A stretch of 37,118 nt of DNA, taken from contig CAZQAE010000049.1 of the NCBI GenBank assembly GCA_964591275.1, positions 1 to 37,118 of the forward strand, given 5' to 3'. A program made the translations under genes and the position numbers. The notes beneath the pieces are model-generated. The model was not told the origin of the DNA, made no database searches, and worked only from the letters and a program-made list of their open reading frames with translations. Positions 1 through 7,753 of the stretch are shown piece after piece (within the stretch, counting starts at the first letter, position 1; each line of letters opens with the position of its first letter). The stretch is from G963674685 sp964591275. Its GTDB lineage: Bacteria > Lernaellota > Lernaellaia > JACKCT01.

Positions 1-22
1 AAAATGTTTTGGGAGAGACCAG

Positions 23-430
23 ATGACCAATTTGCAGAACTTGACGCACACAACTACAATTCGCAACGCCGACCAAGTCGATCTCTACCGGATCGAATGC
101 CCCTCCTTGCGTTTCAATAAACATGCTTTTCTCTTTCGCGCAGCCTCCGGCGGCGAGTTGGCGCTACGCATTTCTCCTGTGGCCGGCCTCACACGGGATT
201 TGAAAGTCAGCTTGTCGGATAATGAGATCGTCGGTGTGGTCCAAAAAGAAATGAGCGAGAAAACAAGACGCTCCGTATGGATGGCCGTCAGCTCCGGAGG
301 CGACAGGCAATTCTTCGTGATGTCGGAAGGAAGCGCGGCGCACAGGCTCAAAACACGCCTTACCCTGTTTTCATCTCTTGTGGACAATATTTACTACAAA
401 GACAAATGCGTCGGTTCCTTCATCACGTAG
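23..430 (+). CDS. Hypothetical protein, 135 aa
   Basis: I do not recognise this family. The ATG at 23 follows a purine-rich GGGAGAG (10-16) at normal spacing, and the frame is open to a TAG. The protein has no signal peptide, no membrane segment and only one or two cysteines. The pattern of short alternating hydrophobic stretches (residues about 20-55 and 60-105) suggests a compact beta-rich cytoplasmic domain, which is inference only. The gene stands alone: what lies upstream is outside the window and the next gene is on the opposite strand. The opposite-strand reading frame over the same bases looks like a shadow. Confidence 0.6.
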   Translation: MTNLQNLTHTTTIRNADQVDLYRIECPSLRFNKHAFLFRAASGGELALRISPVAGLTRDLKVSLSDNEIVGVVQKEMSEKTRRSVWMAVSSGGDRQFFVMSEGSAAHRLKTRLTLFSSLVDNIYYKDKCVGSFIT

Positions 431-581
431 GCGGGACTTTTGCATGAAAAATACATCGTGAAAATTGAAGAGCCGGTGTTTGAGGCTTCGGATCAGTACT
501 TGCTGCTGGGTTTGATCGTGGCTCTGACGAGATTCATGAATCGCGTGTTCACCTAAAAACAACTAATCAGCGCGGCGCGAT

Positions 582-1976
582 TTAGCCACAGCACTCGTCG
601 TTGTCGTTGTCGTTGTCCGCGTCGTCATCCACTTCGTCGTCGATATCATCGTCCGCATCATCGTCGGTGTCATCGTCAATGTCGTCATCTGTATCATCGT
701 CGGCGTCATCGTCAATGTCGTCATTCGTATCATCGTCGGCGTCATCGTCGGCGTCATCATCGGCGTCATCATCCACGTCATCGTCCGCGTCGTCATCGGC
801 ATCGTCGTCCGTATCATTGAAGGCGTCCTCGACGGTCTCCCAAAGGCCGCAATCCTCGCCGGCGTATCCCAAGGCCCAGAAGCCGACGCCGCCGGCGCCA
901 CGGGTTTTTGCATAATCAAATCGCAGAGCTAGCGATTCGGCGTCTTCGTACCAAAGTTGTCTCCATCCGTCGCCATCTTCGTGCCAGACCAGGTACGGAC
1001 AGTCAGCCTCCGCGTCATAGAGCCGCGAACCGTAACTGGGATCGCCAGCCATGTTGCAGGCCGCTGCGTAAATGACGGCGGATGCGCCTGCCCGGCTTGT
1101 TCCAGGTACGGAATCGTTTGTTGTCGGCCAATTGTAGCCATAGAGAGGAAGACCCAGGATGACCGATCCCAAATCGTAGGGAGTGATATAAAATTCGTAA
1201 TCGTCCAAAGTCCGGGCAATGCCGTAATCACCCCAGGTTGCGCTGGCGTGAAGCGGGCTAACGGGTCCGGGATCGCCGTTTCGCCAATGGTAATCATAGG
1301 CCATGATGAAAAGGAAATCGGCCTGCGCGGCCAGTGCATCGAAATCGAATGCGCCGTCCCAATCCACCGCCGGCGTGTCCACGCTCAAATGCGCGCCGGG
1401 CAATAAGGCGTCAAGGGCCGACCGAAGCGCGGTGATGAAAACAACAAAATTCTGCTTTTGCGAAACGGGAAGGCCCTCGAAATCCATATTCACTCCGTCG
1501 GCGCCGGCCAGTGTCACCTCGTCGACGATGTTCAATATGGCATTATTGCGATTGGCTTCAGAGGAAAGAAGATTAGTGATGGAAGTCTCGCTGAAATTGG
1601 TCACGGTCAAAACGACCCTGACGCCGTTTGCGTGCGCTGCGTCGATCAATTCGCCGTCGGGCCAGCCGAAAAGTTCGGTGAAATGGCCGTCGTCCCCGAT
1701 GGACGCGCCGAACCATGCGATGGTGCTCAAAAGATCATAGTGCAAGTCCTCGGGATCGGTGGAAGACCAGTAGGGATAGAATCCCATGACCTGTGTGGAT
1801 AGCGCTTTCGGTCGTCTTGCCAGAGGCGTCGTTCCCGGTCCTGGCTCTCTTGTCGGCATTAGGCCGAGCCTGCGGGCTTCATAAGCGAAAGGCGCGTTGC
1901 CGCCGATTGTATCCGCCGCTGCGCCGGTCCCCAGCGTAAGGATAATCATCATTGTCCAAGCAATACTGCGCAGCAA
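582..1976 (-). CDS. Secreted GH18-like glycosidase with Asp-rich, Cys-ended C-terminal tail
   Basis: Glycoside hydrolase family 18 fold, probably acting on chitin, peptidoglycan or another amino-sugar glycan outside the cytoplasm. A signal peptide covers residues 1-21. The beta-4 motif DGVNMDFEG (160-168) matches GH18 DxxDxDxE with Asn at the second Asp, a variant common in SleL/YaaH-like members; Glu167 is the expected acid/base. FIMAYDYHW (223-231) is the conserved beta-6 block with the MAYD signature. GVGFWALGY near 363-371 matches the last barrel strand. From about residue 388 to 461 the protein becomes a regular DDDx repeat and ends in ECCG. The start is TTG at 1976, supported by AGGAGG (complement of 1982-1987) five bases upstream. 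The downstream end faces gene 23-430. The substrate is not readable from sequence. Confidence 0.85.
   Translation of the reverse strand: MLRSIAWTMMIILTLGTGAAADTIGGNAPFAYEARRLGLMPTREPGPGTTPLARRPKALSTQVMGFYPYWSSTDPEDLHYDLLSTIAWFGASIGDDGHFTELFGWPDGELIDAAHANGVRVVLTVTNFSETSITNLLSSEANRNNAILNIVDEVTLAGADGVNMDFEGLPVSQKQNFVVFITALRSALDALLPGAHLSVDTPAVDWDGAFDFDALAAQADFLFIMAYDYHWRNGDPGPVSPLHASATWGDYGIARTLDDYEFYITPYDLGSVILGLPLYGYNWPTTNDSVPGTSRAGASAVIYAAACNMAGDPSYGSRLYDAEADCPYLVWHEDGDGWRQLWYEDAESLALRFDYAKTRGAGGVGFWALGYAGEDCGLWETVEDAFNDTDDDADDDADDDVDDDADDDADDDADDDTNDDIDDDADDDTDDDIDDDTDDDADDDIDDEVDDDADNDNDNDECCG
594..815 (-). repeat. 12-bp periodic GAY-codon repeat encoding a DDDx tail
   Basis: The 3' part of the GH18-like gene is a nearly pure run of Asp codons (GAC/GAT mixed) with Ala, Val, Thr or Ile at every fourth position, giving a 12-base period. 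On the plus strand it reads as alternating tcgtca/tcatcg blocks. Mixed GAC and GAT use shows selection at protein level rather than simple slippage, although such DNA is prone to length change. The tail stops just before the terminal ECCG. Confidence 0.85.
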
Positions 1977-2048
1977 AGTTGCCTCCTGATCGCGCCGGAA
2001 AGCGACGCGTCATAGCCGTGATCTATTTTAAAGCCGCCGGGGATTTGT

Positions 2049-3068
2049 TCAAGGTTTTGTCAGGAACCTGTCAAAGAATTTGAAAATCGAATCCCACTGC
2101 GGGTTTCGCGCGTAGGGAATTTTCTTTGTTGGCGTTTTCGTCATTGTCAAATCGTTGATCTGCTTGTGAATGCGAAAGAGCCTCGGAACGTAATCGTCGA
2201 GCAAATATCGATTTTCATACACGCCCAGGTATGATCCCTTGCAATCGCAGACGTACGCGGCGAATCCGTCGTCGATGCGCACCGCCAGATTTCCGGTGAC
2301 GCCCCCTTCGGAATGCCCCAGCAGGCCGATGCGGTCTTTTCGAATTTTATCCTGCGACCGCAGGTATTTTTTCGTCAGCAGTATTTCATAAACGCGAATG
2401 CCCATCAGCGTGAAGCCGCGTACCATCAGACGGCGCACGAGGCGGTCCTCATATTCGTCGGCGCCCATGACGCGAAAGGTCGGCACCGCCAGGGCGTATC
2501 CCTTATCCGGGAATTGATGAAGGGCAAAGTCGGTCGCAAAGGATTCGGCGCTTTCCCCATGACCGTGCGCGGCGACCACAGCGGGATGCGGTCCGGCGGA
2601 GTTCGGCGTGAAGTAAAGAAGCTCAAAATCGCCGACAAAGGGGTCTGAAAGCAGGATGCGCCACTTTACGCGGCTTTTTGTTTCAACCTTTTCGACGACG
2701 CGCGCATTAAGGGGTCTTTTGTCCATGCCTTTTAGGAGAAAATCAATGTTCAGGGCGTCGATGATCATCTCGCGCAGCTTTTGATTTTTGATCGGATCGG
2801 AATAAATGGGTGGGAGATTATTCACGTCGCCGCCAAGGATATCCAGTTCCTGACTCATCGTGATGTCGGCGTGTTTTGCGGCCAATTCCGCAAAGCGCAG
2901 ATAATCCTCGTCACACTTCCGGATGTCTTCGCATTTCCATTTGAGGCCCGGTTCGACGCGCGGCGTGGCGCTTTTGTCTGCTTTGCTGCTTTTGGCGTCG
3001 CAGGTACAAAAGACGCAGCACGCAAAAACGACGACAACCAACAGGGCCAAAGAACGAAATTTTAACAT
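2049..3068 (-). CDS. Exported alpha/beta hydrolase (dienelactone hydrolase/acetyl-esterase-like)
   Basis: Serine hydrolase with the nucleophile elbow GHSEGG and an upstream oxyanion-type AAHGHGES block (the typical HG), in the layout of dienelactone hydrolase or acetyl-xylan-esterase-like enzymes. The chosen ATG at 3068 begins MLKFRSLALL, a short basic end followed by a hydrophobic stretch rich in Cys (FACCVFCTC), so it is either a lipoprotein or a secreted protein. An ATG 11 codons upstream (3101) would only add a charged leader and lacks a ribosome site; both starts have weak sites. The gene lies 83 bases downstream of the beta-barrel gene on the same strand and may be its operon mate. The substrate is unknown; an ester of a cell-surface or exogenous polymer is plausible. 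Confidence 0.75.
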   Translation of the reverse strand: MLKFRSLALLVVVVFACCVFCTCDAKSSKADKSATPRVEPGLKWKCEDIRKCDEDYLRFAELAAKHADITMSQELDILGGDVNNLPPIYSDPIKNQKLREMIIDALNIDFLLKGMDKRPLNARVVEKVETKSRVKWRILLSDPFVGDFELLYFTPNSAGPHPAVVAAHGHGESAESFATDFALHQFPDKGYALAVPTFRVMGADEYEDRLVRRLMVRGFTLMGIRVYEILLTKKYLRSQDKIRKDRIGLLGHSEGGVTGNLAVRIDDGFAAYVCDCKGSYLGVYENRYLLDDYVPRLFRIHKQINDLTMTKTPTKKIPYARNPQWDSIFKFFDRFLTKP

Positions 3069-3151
3069 GGCGATTCCATTTTTCGTGATTTGTCGCTCCA
3101 TATAAATAGCCGGACGAAGGGGTTAGTTTATCAATGTTGCGATGGTCGAAC

Positions 3152-4501
3152 TCAATAATACCACTTCAAATACGTGAAATACGTGTTGGGCATCTGGTAA
3201 TCTTCGTCCTTGAGCGGATCGGTATAGCCGCCAAATTCGCCGGGGATTTCTCCGACGGTGATGTTAGCGCCGAATTGAATCTCCAGGCTCTCCAACACGC
3301 TCCACGCCAGGTAAATGCCGTTGTACAGGCTTTGGTCGCCGAGGTTCATCATGAACATTTCGGTGAGCGTGACGAGGGGGTGCGGAGTGATGGCGAAGTT
3401 GAAAGCCCCGTAATGCCGCCCCATATTTCCTCCGGCGCCTCGCCGCAGGGCGCTTTGATATTCCGGCCTTTGAGCCAGTTCGCCGTAATCGTCCGGATCC
3501 GTTTCCCCTTGCCCGTTGTAGTAGTATTCCAAGAGCAAATAGGGATTCCATCGCCAGGGGAATCCGTAGTCGATGTCGGCCATGATCCGAACAAATGGAT
3601 CGGGTCTTTCAGGGGTGGAGATATTTTCAAAGGATGTCCTTGTCAGAGCGAGGCGAACCAGCGCGCCTCCGATGGGTCCTTCGGCGTCGAAACCCGCAAC
3701 GTATCGGTCATAGATGCGTCCACCCGACGCGGCCAGGTCGAAAACGTTCACGTTGATTGAGGCTCTTGCGGCAAGCCCTGAGTTTTCGATGTCCACATCG
3801 TCGATTCCGTCAGTGCGCCTGACCGGAGCGGCCACGAGGTCCAATGAAACGCTTTCGCCGATGGAGATCAATGCGCGGACCATATCGATGCCCGGCTTTT
3901 CCTCCTTGTCGATTTCGGTGGGCGAAAAGGGGGCGAAATAGTCGGTCGGATTCCAGAAACGACCGGGGCCCCAGGTCAATGCCGAGCGTCCGAGCGTCAG
4001 GTCGGCGGCGGCGCTGCGCAGGCGTAAAAAAAGCCTGTCCACGCCGTGAAGGATAATGTAATCATCTCCGGTTTCCGATTTTTCCAGGTCGAAAAGCCGC
4101 GGCGTAGTCGCCTCTGGAAATAACTGATTCAGGATGGCGTCGCCGCCGGGTATGGGACGAAGAAGCTCTTCTGCGCCTGTCCTGGCGCGCCGTGTATCCC
4201 CGTATCGCGCCGAGGCTTCGTAGTGGGCCACGAAATCCACATCGCCCATATAGACTTCCGAGCGCAGGCGCATCCGCGTGGTATTGTCCCAAAAAGTATT
4301 TTGATCAAGAAATTCATAGTCACGATACAAATCGCTGTTTTGCGTCATGGAGGTGAAGTTTTTGAAGTAACCTGAAATATCCCACGAGACTTCGTCGCCG
4401 GAAGCTATGGTTATCGCTGATGCGTCGGAAAGCATGATGAAGCAGGCAGGCAGGGTGAAAAGCGCGATGATGTAAAAAACCGGTCGCCATCGAGTCGTCA
4501 T
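3152..4501 (-). CDS. Outer-membrane beta-barrel protein (porin/DUF1302-like)
   Basis: A 449-residue protein with an N-terminal hydrophobic export signal (about 1-28), then many short amphipathic strands separated by Asp/Gly/Asn-rich turns. It ends in a Tyr-rich strand, TYFTYLKWYY, whose terminal aromatic fits the signal recognised by the BAM machinery. No lipobox is obvious. The WGPGRFWNP and NPTDYFAPF segments (about residues 180-195) resemble the alginate-porin/DUF1302 type of barrel, which is my best guess rather than a firm assignment. Its ATG shares one base with the stop of the upstream ATPase gene (TGATG), so the two are translationally coupled. That suggests the barrel and the MlaF-like ATPase serve one envelope process, for example lipid or hydrophobic-substrate traffic. 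Confidence 0.75.
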   Translation of the reverse strand: MTTRWRPVFYIIALFTLPACFIMLSDASAITIASGDEVSWDISGYFKNFTSMTQNSDLYRDYEFLDQNTFWDNTTRMRLRSEVYMGDVDFVAHYEASARYGDTRRARTGAEELLRPIPGGDAILNQLFPEATTPRLFDLEKSETGDDYIILHGVDRLFLRLRSAAADLTLGRSALTWGPGRFWNPTDYFAPFSPTEIDKEEKPGIDMVRALISIGESVSLDLVAAPVRRTDGIDDVDIENSGLAARASINVNVFDLAASGGRIYDRYVAGFDAEGPIGGALVRLALTRTSFENISTPERPDPFVRIMADIDYGFPWRWNPYLLLEYYYNGQGETDPDDYGELAQRPEYQSALRRGAGGNMGRHYGAFNFAITPHPLVTLTEMFMMNLGDQSLYNGIYLAWSVLESLEIQFGANITVGEIPGEFGGYTDPLKDEDYQMPNTYFTYLKWYY

Positions 4502-5250
4502 CAGTTGTCCTCGGCGAATTTTTCACCCTCCTCGCCGCGGATGAATGCGTGGATGAAGGGATGATCGCTGTTTCTGACTTCGTCGGACTTGCCGGCCATG
4601 ATGATTTTTCCCCGGTAAAGAACCGCGACCTGATCGGCGATGCGGAATGTGGCTTCAATGTCATGGCTGATGATGAAGCTGGTGCATCCCAGATTCTTTT
4701 GCATTTGAAGAATGAGGTTGTTGATCGAATCGGTCATGATGGGATCGAGCCCGGTTGTCGGCTCATCGTAGAGGATAATGGAGGGACGCAGAACGATCGA
4801 GCGAGCCAGAGCGGCGCGTTTGCGCATTCCGCCGGACAGTTCGGAGGGCATCTTCTGCTCGATGCCGTAAAGACCGACCTCAGCCAGGGATTCCCGAACT
4901 TTGACCTCAATTTCCGCCCTGGTGTACTTTCGGCTCTCCTTGAGGGGAAACCCGACGTTTTCCCCAACGGTCATGGAATCGAAGAGGGCGCCGTCCTGGA
5001 AAAGCATACCGAATTTTTTGCGGACACGGTTGATCTTCACGCTGTCCATCTTGGTGATGTCTTCATCTTCAATGAGCACCTGCCCCGAATCCGGTTTTAG
5101 CAAGCCGATGATATGTTTGAGGGAGACGGATTTGCCGCCGCCGGAGCGACCGAGAAGGACGGTGATCTCTCCTTTGCGGCAATGCAAATTGATGCCGTCC
5201 AGCACCTGCTGGCCCTTGAAGGCTTTTTTGATTTCGATGAGTTTGATCAT
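4501..5250 (-). CDS. mlaF: ABC transporter ATPase, MlaF/Mkl type
   Basis: Cytoplasmic ATPase of the MlaFEDB class, which powers phospholipid movement between inner and outer membranes. Length (249 aa) matches MlaF. Visible motifs: Walker A GRSGGGKS (34-41), Q-loop FQDGALF (85-90), signature ELSGGMRKRAALAR (137-150), Walker B ILYDEPTTGLDP (159-170) and switch His196. The SGGMRKR form of the signature is typical of the MlaF/Mkl branch. The expected partners MlaE (permease) and MlaD (MCE protein) are not beside it. Instead it sits 21 bases downstream of a SIR2-like gene and is coupled by a one-base overlap to the beta-barrel gene. The permease must be elsewhere, or this is a different system built on an MlaF-like ATPase. 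Confidence 0.85.
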   Translation of the reverse strand: MIKLIEIKKAFKGQQVLDGINLHCRKGEITVLLGRSGGGKSVSLKHIIGLLKPDSGQVLIEDEDITKMDSVKINRVRKKFGMLFQDGALFDSMTVGENVGFPLKESRKYTRAEIEVKVRESLAEVGLYGIEQKMPSELSGGMRKRAALARSIVLRPSIILYDEPTTGLDPIMTDSINNLILQMQKNLGCTSFIISHDIEATFRIADQVAVLYRGKIIMAGKSDEVRNSDHPFIHAFIRGEEGEKFAEDN

Positions 5251-5271
5251 AACCGGTGTGATCGTTTCGGT

Positions 5272-7194
5272 TTATGACTTGCTTTTCTTTTGAAGTTTGC
5301 TCGCATTATCGGCCATCTCCGCGGCGTAATCCTCATCGCCCATTTTCATGGCGATGTCCCGTAGGCGGGCATATACAACCGGGTCCTCAGGCGACAGCAG
5401 CCTGGCTTTTTCTGCGGCTTGACGAGCTTTGCTAAAGAAACCCTCACTGAATTGATCGTCGCCCCAGTCCAAAAGGGCTTCGGTCAGTGCGGGGAAGGCT
5501 TTTACGGCGCCCTGGTCCAAAGCGGATTGCGCCAGCGCTATCAGTTCCTCACTGCCTCCGATGACGAGGGCCTCATGAGCCTTGTCGATAATCTGCGCGA
5601 TATCGACGGAGCCGTCTTTTTTTGTCATCGATTCGGTCGGAGTCTCATCGCTTTGGGCGATTTCAACTTTTTCTTCTTCCGCGCTGGCCTGGTCTTTTTT
5701 CTGAGAGTCCGGCGAAGCTTCGGTCTTGTCTTTTTCTTTGGCTCCTGTTTGCGGCTTTTCGACAGCATCAGCTTTTTGTGTTGGCGGTTCCTCGGTCGTT
5801 GCGGGCGCTTCGCTTTTGGCGGGTTCCGGTATTATTTCTTCCGGCGGCGCACCGTCGGCTTCCACTTCCACTTCAACGGGAATCTCAGGCTCATCATCAA
5901 TGCCGCTGATATCCAGGGAGTGCCCGTCGAGTCCCAACTTTCGGATGAGTTCTTCCTCATCCGCATCCAGGTCGATGTCCAGTTCTTTGTCCAGTTCGAA
6001 AATGCTTTCGTCTATTTCGGCGAAGATATCAAAATCGGGCGTTTCGAGCTGGGCGCTCGGCGTGCTTTGCTCAGCCGCGTCGGATTCGACCTGAGCCTCC
6101 TGCTCATCTTCAGACTCAATGATGATTTCATCGTCGAGTTCACTTTTGGCTTCAATTTCCGGCGCCCCGCGAACAGCGAATTCGTCGTCGTCTTCGTCGA
6201 TATCGGCCACCAGCTCCTGAACGTCGTCGAGAAGCTCCCGGTCCTCTCCTTCGGCTTCGTCATGCGTTTCCGGCAGTTGTTCCATCAACTCCTCGGCTTG
6301 TGGTTTGACGAATTCGACCTTCGGCGGTCTGGGAGGCGCTGGCGGAGGCGTTGGAAGCGGCGGGCTTGAGATACTGGTTCCGGGATCGGGAAGTTTTAGA
6401 CCGTTTACGACAAATTCATGCATGAAACGATCGGCGTCCCATCCTCCAAGAAATTCGGAGTAGAGATTGGGGCGAAGTATTTTTTCTTTGACGTGATCGG
6501 TCGGCTCGGAGTCCTTTGTAACCCAGAAAAGCCCGTGGGCGAAGTGGGGAACCTCGGCGAGGATGTCGATCAGGGGATCCTTGAACCCGGAGTAACCAAG
6601 AACTATGACAACCGAGTCTTGCGCGGCGCGAAAAATGGCCTGTCGAATTGATCCCTCAACGCGTTTAACATCCGCATACGCGGGAAAGGTGCGGTGATTG
6701 TCTTCGGCGCCGTTGAGATACACGACCGATCCGGTCGTCAGAAAATCTGACACGGTTTCGCCTTGTCGTTGCACATCAACAATCCAGGGATTGAGCAAAC
6801 CAACCAGACGCATGGCGCGAGGGAGCAGATTGTCGAAATTGGAGGTCAGGGTGGCATTGGCCCAGCCTTCCCGGATCATGCGCGCCAGCAGCAGATGAGC
6901 CGCGTTGGGATTATTAACCTTGCTCAATATCTCGTGCAGGAACATCCGTCGGCTGACGGGAGAGAGAATCGAAAAGAAATGGGCGAATTTTGTGACTTCG
7001 GATTTTTCACTCCAGGAATCACGTGGCAGGTAAACAAACTTGTCGAGGATCTGATTCGCCAGGGTTTCGGCGTCGGGGATGCCCGCAGATCGGGATGCGC
7101 CGGCGCCGAGCCAAAAGGTCGCCTTCACTCCCTGTCCGTGTGAAAGAAGATATTGGGCAATCTCTGTCGGCGTTTTCGCTCGAAACTGCGTCAT
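5272..7194 (-). CDS. SIR2-like domain protein with long acidic linker and helical-repeat C-terminus
   Basis: A 640-residue cytoplasmic protein. Residues 1-270 form a SIR2-like NAD-binding domain: WLGAGASRSAGIP (28-40), ATLTSNFDNLLPRAM (114-128, the TTNxD block) and VIVLGYSGFKDPLID (196-210). At the position where sirtuin-like NADases carry the catalytic His in a LHG motif, this protein reads YLNGAED (159-165), so the His is replaced by Asn161. Residues about 285-560 are a very acidic, low-complexity linker rich in Glu, Asp, Pro and Lys. Residues about 565-640 look like TPR-type helical hairpins (FSEGFFSKARQAAEKARLL). The ATG at 7194 has AAGAGG eight bases upstream. It leads the cluster with the MlaF-like ATPase and the barrel. 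A defence-type NADase is an alternative, weakened by the missing His. Confidence 0.75.
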   Translation of the reverse strand: MTQFRAKTPTEIAQYLLSHGQGVKATFWLGAGASRSAGIPDAETLANQILDKFVYLPRDSWSEKSEVTKFAHFFSILSPVSRRMFLHEILSKVNNPNAAHLLLARMIREGWANATLTSNFDNLLPRAMRLVGLLNPWIVDVQRQGETVSDFLTTGSVVYLNGAEDNHRTFPAYADVKRVEGSIRQAIFRAAQDSVVIVLGYSGFKDPLIDILAEVPHFAHGLFWVTKDSEPTDHVKEKILRPNLYSEFLGGWDADRFMHEFVVNGLKLPDPGTSISSPPLPTPPPAPPRPPKVEFVKPQAEELMEQLPETHDEAEGEDRELLDDVQELVADIDEDDDEFAVRGAPEIEAKSELDDEIIIESEDEQEAQVESDAAEQSTPSAQLETPDFDIFAEIDESIFELDKELDIDLDADEEELIRKLGLDGHSLDISGIDDEPEIPVEVEVEADGAPPEEIIPEPAKSEAPATTEEPPTQKADAVEKPQTGAKEKDKTEASPDSQKKDQASAEEEKVEIAQSDETPTESMTKKDGSVDIAQIIDKAHEALVIGGSEELIALAQSALDQGAVKAFPALTEALLDWGDDQFSEGFFSKARQAAEKARLLSPEDPVVYARLRDIAMKMGDEDYAAEMADNASKLQKKSKS

Positions 7195-7753
7195 ACAATG
7201 CGCCTCTTACACTTCGCGGGGACCCGCCTAGTGGCTTGGAAAGTATTCATTTATTTTCGCGACAAGTCAAAAGGTCCGATACGATTCAATAATATTATCC
7301 ATCACTCAAATGAGTAATTGTTTATATAGCTTTTCTCGCCAACTGGCAACGCTGTCCGCATGGTGAACAGCCAAGAAAAATGCAATGCTCCCCAATGAGC
7401 ATCGTCGCAGACAATAACTTAAAATTTAATGCGTGAAAAGCCCCATATCTGAGATAAAATCGGCGACCATGAAAGGGCAAAAAAATACTCCTGTCGAAAG
7501 GAGGAAAGTCTGACCTGGGATTTTAGGGCGAAGCTGGCGGGGGAAAGGTTGTCTGTATTTCATTTTGTAGCATCAGAGACGATGGGAATCATAATGAAAG
7601 CCCGGCGCTTGCTATTGGCAAATATTTTTCAAGCATCCCTTAACGGGCGCCGAAACTGTTTTCTGCCAGAAGCTGGTGGTATAGAGTAAAGGTGTAAAAG
7701 TTTGAAGCTTTAAGGGTCGAGTATTTCAAGACCTACGATTTCGGAGAATAAAC
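7195..7753. other. Intergenic region between divergent genes, 559 bp
   Basis: No gene recognised. It must contain the divergent promoters of the SIR2-like cluster (minus) and of the P1 peptidase gene (plus). Visible structures are a short palindrome ACTCAAATGAGT (7304-7315) followed by an AT-rich stretch, and a small hairpin CTCCT/AGGAG around 7488-7503. The sequence after the hairpin contains GAGGAAAGTC, which resembles the start of RNase P RNA region I, but nothing after it fits that RNA. I see no tRNA and no known riboswitch core. Confidence 0.5.

Noticed and set aside
594..815. CRISPR-like or tandem-repeat array
   Set aside because: Period of 12 bases with codon-level variation, no spacers and no cas genes; it is a coding repeat.
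601..915. Open plus-strand frame encoding a poly-Ser protein opposite the Asp tail
   Set aside because: Mirror image of the GAY codons of the GH18-like gene; no ribosome site and no domain. The same holds for the Ser-rich and Met/Thr-rich frames over the other Asp tracts.
5419..6369. Long plus-strand frame opposite the acidic linker of the SIR2-like protein
   Set aside because: A Phe/Arg-rich mirror of Glu/Asp codons; the minus-strand frame is full length with NAD-binding motifs.
3152..7194. SIR2-based antiphage defence cluster
   Set aside because: The catalytic His is missing, the partner genes are envelope-type, and no second defence gene is near; kept only as a weak alternative.
7495..7753. 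RNase P RNA, because of GAGGAAAGTC
   Set aside because: The following CCGGGC and the downstream ACAGAA and GGCTTA-type conserved regions are absent and the space to the next gene is too short.
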